Shown here piece after piece: positions 1 to 9,143 of a stretch of 64,000 nt of DNA. The DNA comes from Pseudomonas sp. sp1636 (GTDB taxonomy: Bacteria > Pseudomonadota > Gammaproteobacteria > Pseudomonadales > Pseudomonadaceae), in assembly GCF_030376615.1 (NCBI RefSeq), contig NZ_JARRAB010000013.1:1-64000 (forward strand), read 5' to 3'. Every line of letters begins with the position of its first letter. The first letter of the stretch is position 1. Position numbers and translations under genes: made by a program. A model generated the notes under the pieces. The model worked only from the letters and a program-made list of their open reading frames with translations, ran no database searches and was not told the DNA's origin.

Positions 1-2019
1 ACGGTGAGCAGCGTCAATGACACACCAATAAATGCGATGCCCAGCGCCCAAAGCCTTGACCAAGACTCCAGCCTCACGTTCAGCAGCGGCAATGGCAACC
101 TGATTTCGGTAGGCGACAGTGACTCTGGCGGCGGGATCGAGCAGGTTATCCTGACGGTGACGAATGGCACATTGACTCTATCCGGCACAACCGGGCTTAG
201 CTTTTCCAGCGGCGACGGTACCGCCGACGCCACAATGACTTTCCTGGGTACACTCACCGATATCAACAACGCGCTCAATGGCATGGTGTTCAACCCCACC
301 GCCGGTTACAACGGCTCGGCCAGCCTGCAGATTACAACTAGCGATCTTGGCCTGAGCGGTTCGGGCGGTGCGCAAACCGACAGCGACGCCATTGTAATCA
401 CCGTCAATAGCATCAACCCGGTAGTCACCTCGGTGCAGGCCACCAATCCAGACGGCTCCTACAAGGTCGGCGATAGCATCGCCATCACCATCACCTTCGA
501 TCAGACAGTGACGGTCGATACCTCCGGTGGCGTCCCTACCCTGCTCTTGGAGACGGGCACAATTGACCACCAGGCCAGCTACGTTTCGGGCTCCGGAAGC
601 GACACCCTGACCTTCAGCTACACCGTACAGGCCGGCGATGTCAGTGGCGATCTGGACTACCAATCCACAGGTGCCTTGGTTCTTAACGGCGCGACCATTC
701 GCAATACCAGCAGCACCGCTGCCATTCTGACTTTGCCTGCCACCGGAGGTGTCGACTCCATCGCAGGCCAGCACGATCTTGTCATCGACGGCATCGCCCC
801 CGGCGTAAGCTCGGTGGAAGTCCCCGCCAACGGCACCTATGTGGCAGGTCAGAACCTGGACTTCACCGTCAATTACGATGACGCAGTGATGGTCGATACC
901 AGCGGCGGTACGCCACGCCTGGCCATCACCCTGGATACCGGTGGCACCGTGTTCGCCCGCTATGTCTCCGGCTCCGGCGGCAACGCCTTGGTGTTCCGCC
1001 TGACCGTTGCCAGCGGCCAGCTCGACAGCGACGGCATCAGGGTCGGCGGAAACATAGACTTGAATGGCGCCTCTCTGCACGACGCCGTGGGCAACGCAGC
1101 CGATACGACCCTGAACAGCATCGGCAATACCAACAGCGTGCGGATAGACGCCGTCGCCCCCGTCGCCGTAAGCCTCGTCCGCGCAAGCACCTCGCCAACC
1201 GCAGCCAGTACGGTGCAGTTCACCCTGTCCTTCAGCGAAGCAGTGAACGGCGTGGATATTGGCGACTTCTCCCTGCTCAGCACGGGGAACGTTGTCGGCA
1301 CTCTGGATTCAGTGGCGCAGCTCGATAGCCATACCTATCAGGTGATCGTCACGGGCGTCGCCGGCAGCGGCTCGCTGGGGCTCGCCCTGAACGCCCCGGG
1401 CAGCGGCATCGCTGATGCGGCCGGCAACCACCTGAGTACCGGACTGATTGGCGAGTCCTATGACACAGCAGCCGACAGTGGTGACCCCGAGTTCCGAGCG
1501 ACTCCGGCGGTGGTAAATCTCGGCACACCGAGTACGCCCGTACAGTTGTCGATGCCAGCGCTACCGCCGCCACCGTTCAGTTCGCCCTTGCTACCGATGC
1601 CGTTATTCGAGCAACCCACACTGGGCAGCGGCATCCCGACCCTGGGCACTATCTTCATCAATCACGGCGCCCTGGCGCCCAGCTTCATAGCCCAGGTCTT
1701 CGCCAGCAGCGATCCAAGCGGCGGCGATGGCAGCAGCGCCGGCTTCCTCGGTTTTGGCGGGGGCAACGCAGGCATCTTTGGCAGCAGCACCCTGTCAAAT
1801 ATTTTCGGCGCTGCCGCTATGCCAGAATTCACTCCGCTGGAGGTTTTCGACGGCCAGCAATGGCGTGGCGCGGGGGATGCCAACCAGGGGCTGCGTGGCG
1901 TATTTGGCACACCCACACTAGGCCAACAATTACATGACATTCACGAAGCAGAGCAGCGCAACATACACAAACTGGCCTGGGCACTAGGCCAGTTTGAGCC
2001 GACTAAGCCACAAGCATGA
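1..2019 (+). CDS. Large Ig/cadherin-like repeat adhesin, C-terminal part (5' truncated)
   Basis: The reading frame is open from the first base, so the N-terminus lies outside the window. The visible ~672 residues start with a cadherin/VCBS-like module (about 1-135, rich in Asn, Gly, Ser and Thr). Three Ig-like modules of about 110-125 residues follow, recognisable by repeated 'TVDTSGG', 'YVSGSG' and 'D..GN' signatures. After them come a Pro-rich linker (about 505-545), a Gly-rich stretch and a charged tail. No RTX nonapeptides are visible. A TolC-like gene follows 49 bp downstream, as in Bap-type adhesin/type I secretion loci, so I infer a secreted or surface biofilm adhesin. The exact family is unproven. 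Confidence 0.7.
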   Translation, partial: TVSSVNDTPINAMPSAQSLDQDSSLTFSSGNGNLISVGDSDSGGGIEQVILTVTNGTLTLSGTTGLSFSSGDGTADATMTFLGTLTDINNALNGMVFNPTAGYNGSASLQITTSDLGLSGSGGAQTDSDAIVITVNSINPVVTSVQATNPDGSYKVGDSIAITITFDQTVTVDTSGGVPTLLLETGTIDHQASYVSGSGSDTLTFSYTVQAGDVSGDLDYQSTGALVLNGATIRNTSSTAAILTLPATGGVDSIAGQHDLVIDGIAPGVSSVEVPANGTYVAGQNLDFTVNYDDAVMVDTSGGTPRLAITLDTGGTVFARYVSGSGGNALVFRLTVASGQLDSDGIRVGGNIDLNGASLHDAVGNAADTTLNSIGNTNSVRIDAVAPVAVSLVRASTSPTAASTVQFTLSFSEAVNGVDIGDFSLLSTGNVVGTLDSVAQLDSHTYQVIVTGVAGSGSLGLALNAPGSGIADAAGNHLSTGLIGESYDTAADSGDPEFRATPAVVNLGTPSTPVQLSMPALPPPPFSSPLLPMPLFEQPTLGSGIPTLGTIFINHGALAPSFIAQVFASSDPSGGDGSSAGFLGFGGGNAGIFGSSTLSNIFGAAAMPEFTPLEVFDGQQWRGAGDANQGLRGVFGTPTLGQQLHDIHEAEQRNIHKLAWALGQFEPTKPQA

Positions 2020-2068
2020 TCAGGAATAAGTACAACAAATTCAGCCGCGACAAGGGGGCGGCCCAGGG

Positions 2069-3568
2069 ATGAACAAGAGCCAGAAGTTATTCAGCACCAG
2101 CCTACTCGCGCTGGTCATCAGTGGCTGCGCCGTTACCAGCCAGCCGATTGATCGCAGCTTCAGCGAGCAGCGCGCCAAAAGCGATCTGCTAAGCATGTTC
2201 AAGGATCAGGAACCACTCAACGGCCCATTGAGCATGCATGAAGCCATGGCTCGGGCCGTGAAATACAACCTTGAGGCCCGCCTCAAGGTCATGGAGGAGG
2301 CGCTGGCGCAGCGCCAGGTCGATCTGGCCAGTTTCGATATGTTACCGCGCATGGCTTTGCAGGGCGGTTATGCCGGGCGCAGCAATATCAGTGCATCGAG
2401 TAGCCAGAGCATCGAGACTGGCACTCAATCGCTGGAGCCCTCCACCTCGCAGGATCGCGACCGCGGCGTAGCAGATTTGACCATGGTGTGGAACGTGCTG
2501 GATTTCGGCGTCAGCTATGTCGGTGCCAAGCAGCAGTCCGACCAGCGTCTGATCGTCCAGGAACGGCGGCGCAAAGTCGTCAACACCATTATTCAGGACG
2601 TGCGTTCGGCTTATTGGCGGGCGGTGGCGGCTGAACGCCTACTCACCCAGATCGACCGTCTGATGGTTCGCGTCGATGAGGCCCGCAGCAACAGCCAGCG
2701 CCTGAGCGAGCAGCGCATCGGTGACCCGATCCAAGCCATGAGTTATCAACGAGCCCTGATCGAGGCCACACGTCAACTGGAGGATCAACGCCGGGCACTT
2801 TCATTGGCCAAGACAGAACTGGCCACCCTGATCAATCTGCCCATGGGCGCCGACTTCCGCCTGCTCGCCCCAGATGGCTATGAGGTACCAGTGCTCAAGG
2901 TCGAGCTCACGCGCATGGAAGAGGAGGCCCTGGCCAACAGACCAGAGCTTCGCGAACAGGACTACCAGACCCGCATCAGCGCGGCGGAAACTCGCAAGGC
3001 CATGCTGCGCCTGCTGCCAGGCTTAGAGTTCTCGGCTGGCGGCCACTACGACAGTAACTCGTTCCTGGTCAACCAGAGCTGGGCGGACTACGGTGTCAAA
3101 ATCACCTGGAACCTGTTCAATGTACTCTCCGGCCCTGCCGCTATAAATGCCGCCAAGGCGGGTGAAGCGGTGGCCGCTGCGCGGCGTCAGGCAATGTCCA
3201 TGGCAGTACTGGCGCAAATTCATGTGGCCAATGCCAACTTCCATGAAGCACAGCGACAGTTCCAGACCAGCCAGCAATTGGCCCAACTCGACAGTCAGAT
3301 TGCCGAGCAATTGCGCAATCGCTACAAGGCTCAGGCCATAGGTGAACTCGACCTGATCCAGGGCGAACTGAATGCCCTGCAAGCCGACCTGCGTCGTGAT
3401 CTTGCTTATGCGCAACTGCGCAACAGCTACGGCCAATTGTTTGCCAGTGCGGGGCTTGACCCCCTCCCCGCCGAACTCCCCTCGACCCAACTAAGCGCCA
3501 TAGCCCAAGCACTAACCGACAGCGAAGCGCGCTGGCAGAAAGGAGATTTGCATGCCCTGGCCTTGTAG
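2069..3568 (+). CDS. TolC-family outer-membrane efflux/secretion lipoprotein
   Basis: 499 residues, typical of TolC/OprM-type channels. The N-terminus is a lipoprotein signal with lipobox ISGC (Cys near residue 20). Two long, repeated alpha-helical halves rich in Ala, Gln, Leu and Arg follow, for example 'NTIIQDVRSAYWRAVAAERLL' and 'LDLIQGELNALQADL', as expected for the periplasmic coiled coils of OEP repeats. It lies directly behind the adhesin gene on the same strand, so the likely role is the outer-membrane exit channel of a type I secretion system for that adhesin. The matching ABC and membrane-fusion genes are not in the window and may lie upstream or elsewhere. Confidence 0.85.
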   Translation: MNKSQKLFSTSLLALVISGCAVTSQPIDRSFSEQRAKSDLLSMFKDQEPLNGPLSMHEAMARAVKYNLEARLKVMEEALAQRQVDLASFDMLPRMALQGGYAGRSNISASSSQSIETGTQSLEPSTSQDRDRGVADLTMVWNVLDFGVSYVGAKQQSDQRLIVQERRRKVVNTIIQDVRSAYWRAVAAERLLTQIDRLMVRVDEARSNSQRLSEQRIGDPIQAMSYQRALIEATRQLEDQRRALSLAKTELATLINLPMGADFRLLAPDGYEVPVLKVELTRMEEEALANRPELREQDYQTRISAAETRKAMLRLLPGLEFSAGGHYDSNSFLVNQSWADYGVKITWNLFNVLSGPAAINAAKAGEAVAAARRQAMSMAVLAQIHVANANFHEAQRQFQTSQQLAQLDSQIAEQLRNRYKAQAIGELDLIQGELNALQADLRRDLAYAQLRNSYGQLFASAGLDPLPAELPSTQLSAIAQALTDSEARWQKGDLHALAL

Positions 3569-3649
3569 CCGGGCAACCTGCCCGACTGCAAGGCCGCTGC
3601 GGACGCTCAAAGCACCTCGCGTCCAATCGCCTGCGCAAGTGTCTCGACG

Positions 3650-3808
3650 GTGATTCGCGCCAAGTTCTGCAGCGTAGACACTTCGCTGATGACCCGGCTA
3701 CGCGTGTCGCAGGATAGTTCACAATGGTGGCAGAATAATGCCACACTGCTGCTGAGCAAGCTGACGCCATTGCAGAAATCGATATGGACGCGACCGTTAT
3801 ATGAGTAG
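3650..3808 (+). CDS. Possible short gene, unknown function
   Basis: A GTG-started 52-codon frame ends in TAG and overlaps the next gene's ATG by 8 bp, a layout often seen in coupled operons. The same frame is open all the way back to the tolC-like stop codon. The product would hold a Trp/Asn-rich centre (SQWWQNNATLLL). No ribosome-binding site is convincing, codon use is less GC-rich than in neighbours, and I recognise no family. It could be a decayed gene end or chance. Confidence 0.2.
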   Translation: MIRAKFCSVDTSLMTRLRVSQDSSQWWQNNATLLLSKLTPLQKSIWTRPLYE

Positions 3809-4370
3809 CGACAGCCGAGAGACAAGCGATGATTCCCTCAGTGACGAACAGCGCCTGACGGCGCTGGAAAACAATCGCCGGCGCGACCGCATCCTCCTCG
3901 GCCTACTGGCGGGACTGCTCACCGTCATGCTCGCCAGCTGGCTGACCTGGGGATTGATGAGCCTATTCGCCGAGGAGCAGGACACACTCGACAACAGCCA
4001 GGTAGAAACCTTACGGATACAGCAGTCGTCCCTGGAAAAACAGGTCGCCGGGCTCAAGCTGGAGTTAGCGAACCTTGGGGCCAAGTTCAGCAGCACGCCG
4101 GCGCTACCTGCTCCAAACAGCGATAATCGCGCCTCACTAGAACATCTGGCAAGGTTGCTGCAAGCTCAGGAACTGGGCTTCCAGCAAAGCCTCGCCGCTC
4201 TGAAAAACGGCATGCGTGACCTGGCTGGCATGATTGCCGGTTCGCGCAGTTGGCTAGACGACTACAACGAAGCGCTGGACAAGGAACTGGCTGCGAGCCA
4301 GGCGCGCCTGAGCAAACTGCAGCAGTGGGCAAGCGGCAAACAGCCAGAACCTGCCGTCTCGTCGCCCTGA
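3801..4370 (+). CDS. Single-pass membrane coiled-coil protein, unknown function
   Basis: 189 residues. A charged cytoplasmic N-terminus (1-29) is followed by one strong transmembrane helix (about 31-57, 'ILLGLLAGLLTVMLASWLTWGLMSLF'-like), then a long predicted coiled coil rich in Leu, Glu, Gln and Lys (about 65-180). It is co-directional with the adhesin and TolC-like genes and may belong to the same transcription unit. I do not recognise a named family. A structural or accessory role in adhesin export is only inference from position. Confidence 0.6.
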   Translation: MSSDSRETSDDSLSDEQRLTALENNRRRDRILLGLLAGLLTVMLASWLTWGLMSLFAEEQDTLDNSQVETLRIQQSSLEKQVAGLKLELANLGAKFSSTPALPAPNSDNRASLEHLARLLQAQELGFQQSLAALKNGMRDLAGMIAGSRSWLDDYNEALDKELAASQARLSKLQQWASGKQPEPAVSSP

Positions 4371-4401
4371 ATCAAGTCCTCGCGCAAGCGGCAGCCCCCC
4401 T

Positions 4402-4572
4402 CTAGCAGGCCGTTGAAAAATGTAGGCGAGGCTAGGCAATAGCGGGCACACGCTCAAGAGTTCGTGAAATATCGAGCACCGTCGCGAGGCTGTCTCCAGG
4501 CGTTCGTCGCGCAACGCTGCAGCGGGCGCTTGGAGCCGGCCGCAGCAGGCCAGCGTTTTTCACGGCCTCTCA
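4402..4572. repeat. Dispersed inverted-repeat element, copy 1 (MITE-like)
   Basis: Imperfect terminal inverted repeats: left end AGCAGGCCGTTGAAAAATG (about 4404-4422), right end read in reverse TGAGAGGCCGTGAAAAACGC (4572-4553). It has no coding content. The right end carries the TCA that is the stop codon of the leftward ABC transporter gene. Similar ends occur at about 10165-10270 and 12391-12430. Confidence 0.5.
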
Positions 4573-6348
4573 ATGTTGCAAATGCCCATACAGCTTGGCG
4601 TAGAGGCCACCATCGGCAATCAACTGCTGATGCCCGCCCTCTTCGGCGACGCTGCCGCCATCGAATACCAGCACCCGATCCGCCTGTTTCACCGCCGAGA
4701 GGCGATGGGCGATGATCAGGGTGGTGCGGCCGTTGAGAAACTGGCCCAGGGCCTGATGCAAGGCGTACTCGGTGGCGGCGTCGAGGGCCGAGGTGGCCTC
4801 GTCGAGAATCACCACTTTCGGCTCGGCCAGCACCATGCGCGCAATGGCCAGGCGCTGGCGCTGGCCGCCGGACAGGCGCACCCCGGAGCGTCCGACGATG
4901 CTGTCCAGACCGTTGGCCAGTGCGCTTATGGTGCCCGCCAATTGGGCGATTTCCAGGGCGCGCCAGCAGGCCTCGTCGCTGCGTTCGCGGCCCATGCACA
5001 GATTGGCGCGCACCGTGTCGTTGAACAGCGCGGGATGCTGCAACACCACCGCGACCTGCTCGCGCACGGTTTCCAGGCCGATCTCCTGCTGGCTGCAGCC
5101 GCCAAAGCGAATAATCCCCGCCTGGGGGCTATAGAGACCGAGCAATAGCTGCACCAAGGTGCTCTTGCCGCCGCCGCTGGCGCCAACGATGGCCACCTTT
5201 TCACCCGGCGCAATGCTCAGGTTGAGGTTTTCCAGCACCGGTTCGTCGTTGTAGGAAAACGTCAGCCCACGCACCTCGATACCGACGGTGTCACGCCCCC
5301 TGAACGGATCGACACCGCCCGGGTACTGCGGCTCGTCGCGACGCGCGAGCAACTCGTTGATCCGTGCCAGCGCTCCACCGGCGGCGTAGAAGGCATATTG
5401 CAGGTTGAGCAACTGCTCGACCGGGCCGATCATGAACCACAGGTAGCTGAACACCGCGAGCATCTGGCCGATCGACAGGTCGGAGAACAGCACGGTGAGC
5501 ATGGCGGCGGCGCGAAACACGTCGATACCGAACTGGAACAGCAAGCCACTGGCGCGATTCGAGGCATCGGTTCGCCACTGCGAAGCCACCGCGTAGTCAC
5601 GCACCTCCCGGGCCCGCCCACCGAGACGACCGAGGAAATAACCCTGGCGATTGCCGGCACGGATTTCCTGGATCGCGTCGAGGGTTTCGGTGAGCGCCTG
5701 GGTAAAGCGCGAGGTGCTGTCGTTCTCCAGCCGTTTCAGGTACTTGACCTTCTTGCCCAGTAGCACGGTGGCGTAGATCACCAGCGGATTGAATAACAGG
5801 ATCAACAACGCCAATTGCCAGTGCATCCACAGCAAAATGGCCGAAGTGCCGGTCAGGGTCAGCACGGCAACCAGGAAGCGGCTGAGGGTTTCGCCGACGA
5901 ATTTGTCCAGGGTCTCCAGATCGGTGACCAGGTGCGTGGTCACCGTGCCGCCACCCAGGCTTTCGTATTCACTGAGGGAAATACGCTTGAGCCGCTCGAT
6001 CAGGCGAATGCGAACGCGGTAGACGATGTCTTTCGACAGGCGGGCAAACAGACGTGCCTGCGCTACGTTGAAGATCAACGCCGAACTGCGCAGCAACAAG
6101 GTCAGCACCAGCATCAGGCCGATATAGCCGGCCGCGGTTTCCCAGCCGGCCGGGAGGAAGCGATCCATCACCCTGAGCGCGGCATCGCCATCGTGGAGCA
6201 ATACTTCGTCGACCAACAACGGCAGGAGCAGGGGAATAGGCACGCTGCACAGGGTGGCGAACAACGCCACCAGATTGGCCAGCACCAGGGCTTTCTTGTG
6301 ATGCAGGGCCAGGCGCCGGATTTCCGCCCAACTCAACCGATCAGGCAT
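4570..6348 (-). CDS. ABC transporter, fused permease and ATP-binding protein (exporter type)
   Basis: A half-transporter of 592 residues if begun at the ATG at 6348, which overlaps the preceding gene's stop by 8 bp; the longer frame adds 21 residues inside that gene. The N-terminal half has about six membrane helices (MsbA/ABC exporter fold). The C-terminal nucleotide-binding domain shows Walker A GASGGGKST (about 389-397), a Q-loop in 'VVLQHPALF', signature LSGGQ (about 492), Walker B VVILDE (about 512) and the switch His in 'IIAHRLS' (about 548). It probably acts as an inner-membrane homodimer. The substrate cannot be told. It is coupled to the DsbA-family gene and trhO. Confidence 0.9.
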   Translation of the reverse strand: MPDRLSWAEIRRLALHHKKALVLANLVALFATLCSVPIPLLLPLLVDEVLLHDGDAALRVMDRFLPAGWETAAGYIGLMLVLTLLLRSSALIFNVAQARLFARLSKDIVYRVRIRLIERLKRISLSEYESLGGGTVTTHLVTDLETLDKFVGETLSRFLVAVLTLTGTSAILLWMHWQLALLILLFNPLVIYATVLLGKKVKYLKRLENDSTSRFTQALTETLDAIQEIRAGNRQGYFLGRLGGRAREVRDYAVASQWRTDASNRASGLLFQFGIDVFRAAAMLTVLFSDLSIGQMLAVFSYLWFMIGPVEQLLNLQYAFYAAGGALARINELLARRDEPQYPGGVDPFRGRDTVGIEVRGLTFSYNDEPVLENLNLSIAPGEKVAIVGASGGGKSTLVQLLLGLYSPQAGIIRFGGCSQQEIGLETVREQVAVVLQHPALFNDTVRANLCMGRERSDEACWRALEIAQLAGTISALANGLDSIVGRSGVRLSGGQRQRLAIARMVLAEPKVVILDEATSALDAATEYALHQALGQFLNGRTTLIIAHRLSAVKQADRVLVFDGGSVAEEGGHQQLIADGGLYAKLYGHLQH

Positions 6349-6973
6349 GGGCTGCGCGCTCCAGCCAGCGACCGAGCAAGGGCGCCAGAACCTCGAGCGG
6401 CTGATAGCCATTGGTCAATAAAGCCAATTGACCGTTGCGCTCGGCCAGCAAGGTGGGAAAGCCGGAGATCCCCAGATCCTGCACCCAGCTGAAATCGGCA
6501 CTGGTGGCTTCGCGCTGCTCGGTACTGTCGAATGCGGCGGCGAACTCGATCCGCGGAATCCCGGCACGCTCGGCCAGGGCGACCAATTCGCTGGCCCGGG
6601 TGACATCCACCCCCTTGGTGTAGAAGGCTTGTTGGATCAACTGAGCCAGTGGCCAGACGCTCTGCGCATCGAGGCTGCGCGCGGTAACCAGCGCCCGGCA
6701 GGCCGGCTCAGTGTCGTAGACCAGGCCCTCGGGCAAACCGTCGACAAAATTGAATAGCTGGCCAGTACTGGCATTGACCGCTTGCCAGTAGCCCAGATAA
6801 CGCACCCGTGCCGCCGCGTCGATGGCCACCCCATCACGCCGCAGGCCGCCGACCACCAGTTGCAACGGTACGCCGGCCGCAGCCGCCTGCTCGGCGAGGG
6901 ACTCGAGCACCGGGGCAAAACCCCAGCACCAGGAACACATCGGATCCATCACATAGAGCAAACGCGCCTGCAT
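6341..6973 (-). CDS. DsbA-family protein (cytoplasmic thioredoxin-fold oxidoreductase)
   Basis: 210 residues with no signal peptide. The N-terminus reads 'YVMDPMCSWCWGF', so the redox motif is CSWC around residues 13-16, as in the FrnE/DsbA-like subfamily. A cis-Pro region is visible in 'GISGFPTLL' near the C-terminus, with the helical insertion in between. The lack of a leader suggests a cytoplasmic thiol oxidoreductase or isomerase rather than periplasmic DsbA. It lies 3 bp downstream of trhO and overlaps the ABC transporter start, so the three genes look like one operon. The substrate is unknown. Confidence 0.85.
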   Translation of the reverse strand: MQARLLYVMDPMCSWCWGFAPVLESLAEQAAAAGVPLQLVVGGLRRDGVAIDAAARVRYLGYWQAVNASTGQLFNFVDGLPEGLVYDTEPACRALVTARSLDAQSVWPLAQLIQQAFYTKGVDVTRASELVALAERAGIPRIEFAAAFDSTEQREATSADFSWVQDLGISGFPTLLAERNGQLALLTNGYQPLEVLAPLLGRWLERAAHA

Positions 6974-6976
6974 GGT

Positions 6977-7915
6977 CTAGCCCTCGTTGGCTTGGCGTGG
7001 GTTGTAACCCAAAGGATGGGGCTGCTTACGCGCCCTGGCCAGTTCGATCTGCTTTTGCCGCTCGCGGGCGCCGGCGCGGGCTTTCTCGGGCAGCGAATCC
7101 CGGCAATGCGGACAGCTGACCCCGGGCGTGTAGTCCTCGGACTGGCGATCTGCCACGGAAACCGGCGTGCGACAGGCATGGCACTGGTCATAATCGCCCT
7201 TGGTCAGGTCATGCCGTACGGTGACCCGGTTGTCGAAGACGAAGCAGTCGCCCCGCCATTTGGTCTGTTCCTCGGGCACTTGCTCCAGATACTTGAGGAT
7301 CCCACCCTTGAGATGGAACACCTGCTCGAAACCGGCACCGAGCATGTAACTGGACGCCTTCTCGCAGCGAATACCGCCGGTGCAGAACATCGCCACCTTC
7401 TTGTGCTTGGCCGGGTCGAAGTGCGCCTTGATGTACTCGGGAAACTCGCGAAACGATTTGGTCTTGGGATCGACCGCGCCCTCGAAAGTACCGATCGCCA
7501 CCTCATAGTCGTTGCGCGTGTCGATCAGCAGCACCTCGGGATCGCTGATCAGCGCGTTCCAGTCCTGGGGCTCGACATAGGTGCCGACCTGCTGGTTGGG
7601 ATCGACGTCCGGCACGCCCAGGGTGACGATCTCCTTCTTCAGTTTGACCTTGCTACGGTAGAACGGCTGTTCGTCGCAGTACGACTCTTTATGGTCGATA
7701 TCCGCCAGGCGCGGATCCAGTGCAAACCAGGCGAGCAGACCATCGATACCGGCGCGCGAAGCGGAAACGGTGCCATTGATGCCTTCTTCGGCGAGCAGCA
7801 GGGTGCCCTTGATGTCGTTAGCCAACATGCTTTGCAGCAGGGGCTCACGCAATGCCTGGTAATCCGCCAGGGAGACGAATTTGTACAGCGCGGCCACAAC
7901 TATTTTGTCACTCAT
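6977..7915 (-). CDS. trhO: tRNA uridine(34) hydroxylase, rhodanese-domain (TrhO/YceA)
   Basis: 312 residues from the ATG at 7915; the frame extends further upstream but the conserved N-terminus '[14 protein letters not shown]' begins here. An N-terminal acylphosphatase-like domain is followed by a rhodanese domain with active-site loop CTGGIRC (about residue 180). A C-terminal Cys-rich segment holds CHAC and CPHC pairs. The family hydroxylates U34 of certain tRNAs to 5-hydroxyuridine in an O2-independent, prephenate-dependent route complementary to another pathway. It is the first gene of a three-gene leftward operon with the DsbA-family and ABC genes. Confidence 0.95.
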   Translation of the reverse strand: MSDKIVVAALYKFVSLADYQALREPLLQSMLANDIKGTLLLAEEGINGTVSASRAGIDGLLAWFALDPRLADIDHKESYCDEQPFYRSKVKLKKEIVTLGVPDVDPNQQVGTYVEPQDWNALISDPEVLLIDTRNDYEVAIGTFEGAVDPKTKSFREFPEYIKAHFDPAKHKKVAMFCTGGIRCEKASSYMLGAGFEQVFHLKGGILKYLEQVPEEQTKWRGDCFVFDNRVTVRHDLTKGDYDQCHACRTPVSVADRQSEDYTPGVSCPHCRDSLPEKARAGARERQKQIELARARKQPHPLGYNPRQANEG

Positions 7916-7970
7916 CGAACATCTTCCATCAGTAGTCGCCCACGTAAAGGGCGGACTGGTTATACAAACG

Positions 7971-7996
7971 AACGCGCCGGCGTTAGCCGGCGCGTT
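7971..7996 (-). terminator. Hairpin between bolA-like gene and trhO
   Basis: A perfect 11-bp stem, AACGCGCCGGC / GCCGGCGCGTT, with a GTTA loop. In the leftward direction it is followed by CGTTTGT, a weak U-run, so it may end the bolA-like transcript upstream of trhO. Confidence 0.45.
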
Positions 7997-8060
7997 GGGT
8001 AGTTTACTTTTCTTGGCTCCCGCCGTGTAGGGGCGCTGACGGGCAGCGTTGCCGCCGGGA

Positions 8061-8366
8061 TCAGGCGTCGCGCTTGCTCCCCCCCTTGCAGGTTGGCGAA
8101 TCCGGCGCGGCTCCTTGCTGCGCCCACTCCTCGGGGGTATAGGTATGCAAGGCCAGGGCATGCACCTGGCTCGTCAGTTCACCCAGGCTGGCGTAAACCT
8201 TCTGGTGACGCTTCACTGCATTCAAGCCGGCAAATGCGGGGCTGGCGATCACCACCTTGTAGTGGGTTTCCAGTCCCCTGCTGTGCATGTGACTCTCGTC
8301 CAGCACTTCGAGATGCAGGGGATCAAGTGCAGCCAAGGCAGCCTGCAGCTGAGCTAGTTTCGACAT
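8061..8366 (-). CDS. BolA family protein
   Basis: 101 residues from the ATG at 8366, preceded by GGAG at good spacing; a TTG two codons upstream is possible. Conserved BolA features are visible: '[11 protein letters not shown]', '[14 protein letters not shown]', '[11 protein letters not shown]' and '[14 protein letters not shown]'. BolA proteins pair with monothiol glutaredoxins through shared [2Fe-2S] clusters and influence morphology, iron handling and stress responses. A short Cys/Lys tail follows the domain. It lies 13 bp after the DUF2059 gene, so co-transcription is likely. It cannot be assigned to BolA versus IbaG/YrbA with certainty, though the length fits BolA. Confidence 0.85.
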   Translation of the reverse strand: MSKLAQLQAALAALDPLHLEVLDESHMHSRGLETHYKVVIASPAFAGLNAVKRHQKVYASLGELTSQVHALALHTYTPEEWAQQGAAPDSPTCKGGSKRDA

Positions 8367-8379
8367 ATTCAAACTCCAT

Positions 8380-8880
8380 TCACGGCTTTTTCGACTCCAG
8401 CTCGGCGGACATTTCCGCCAGCAGCTTATTCACTTTCGGCACCGCTGCGCCCAGTTTACCCTGGGTCAGTTGCGCCGACTTCTCGGTCAACATCGGCATT
8501 TTTTGCAATACCTTCTGACCCAATGGCGACTGGTAGAAGCTAACCAATTCCTGCAATTCCTGCTCATTGAAATTGCTGGTGTAGAGCTTGACCATGTCCG
8601 GCTTGAGCTTGTCCCAGGCCACCGCCCGATCCAGTTCGGCATTGGCCTTGGCCTGGTAGGTTTCCAAAATAGCCTGCTTGCTCTCGGCTGTGCCGCTCTC
8701 GGCAAAACGCTGGGCGAACATCTGTTGCACCTGGGCATAGACCGGCACGGCCAACTTGTCAGCCCGTGCCAGCTGCAAAAAGCGCTCCGCATCGGCAGCA
8801 TGGCTGGCGGCATCGGCCAACACCTGGGCGCTGCCACACGTCAACAGAACAACAGCGCAAAAGCTAGATAAACGAGACAT
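8380..8880 (-). CDS. DUF2059 periplasmic protein
   Basis: 166 residues from the ATG at 8880, chosen because AGGAG lies 8 nt upstream and the signal peptide begins there (MSRLSSFCAVVLLTCGSAQVLA). The mature part is helical and carries the DUF2059 hallmark 'FNEQELQELVSFYQSPLGQKVLQKMP' region (about 100-125). The function of this family is unknown. It is exported and upstream of the bolA-like gene in the same direction. Confidence 0.85.
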   Translation of the reverse strand: MSRLSSFCAVVLLTCGSAQVLADAASHAADAERFLQLARADKLAVPVYAQVQQMFAQRFAESGTAESKQAILETYQAKANAELDRAVAWDKLKPDMVKLYTSNFNEQELQELVSFYQSPLGQKVLQKMPMLTEKSAQLTQGKLGAAVPKVNKLLAEMSAELESKKP

Positions 8881-9143
8881 CGGATGCTCCTGATAAATGG
8901 GACGAGTGCGGTATGACCCATGGCCCGCCATTTTGTGCCTCGGCTCGCCCAACACTCAAGCACGCCCTGCCATCCCCCACGCGGAACCGCCTTGCGCACT
9001 GGTTTAGTGCTTGCGGACAGCGCAGAATGCCAGCACTTGCCCAACCCTGGAGGTACGGGCATGCTCGACTGCAACTCTCGGCTCTTCGATGGCGGCGCTC
9101 TCATTGCGCCGCATGCAGCATGCCACTCATATGGACGTGACTG

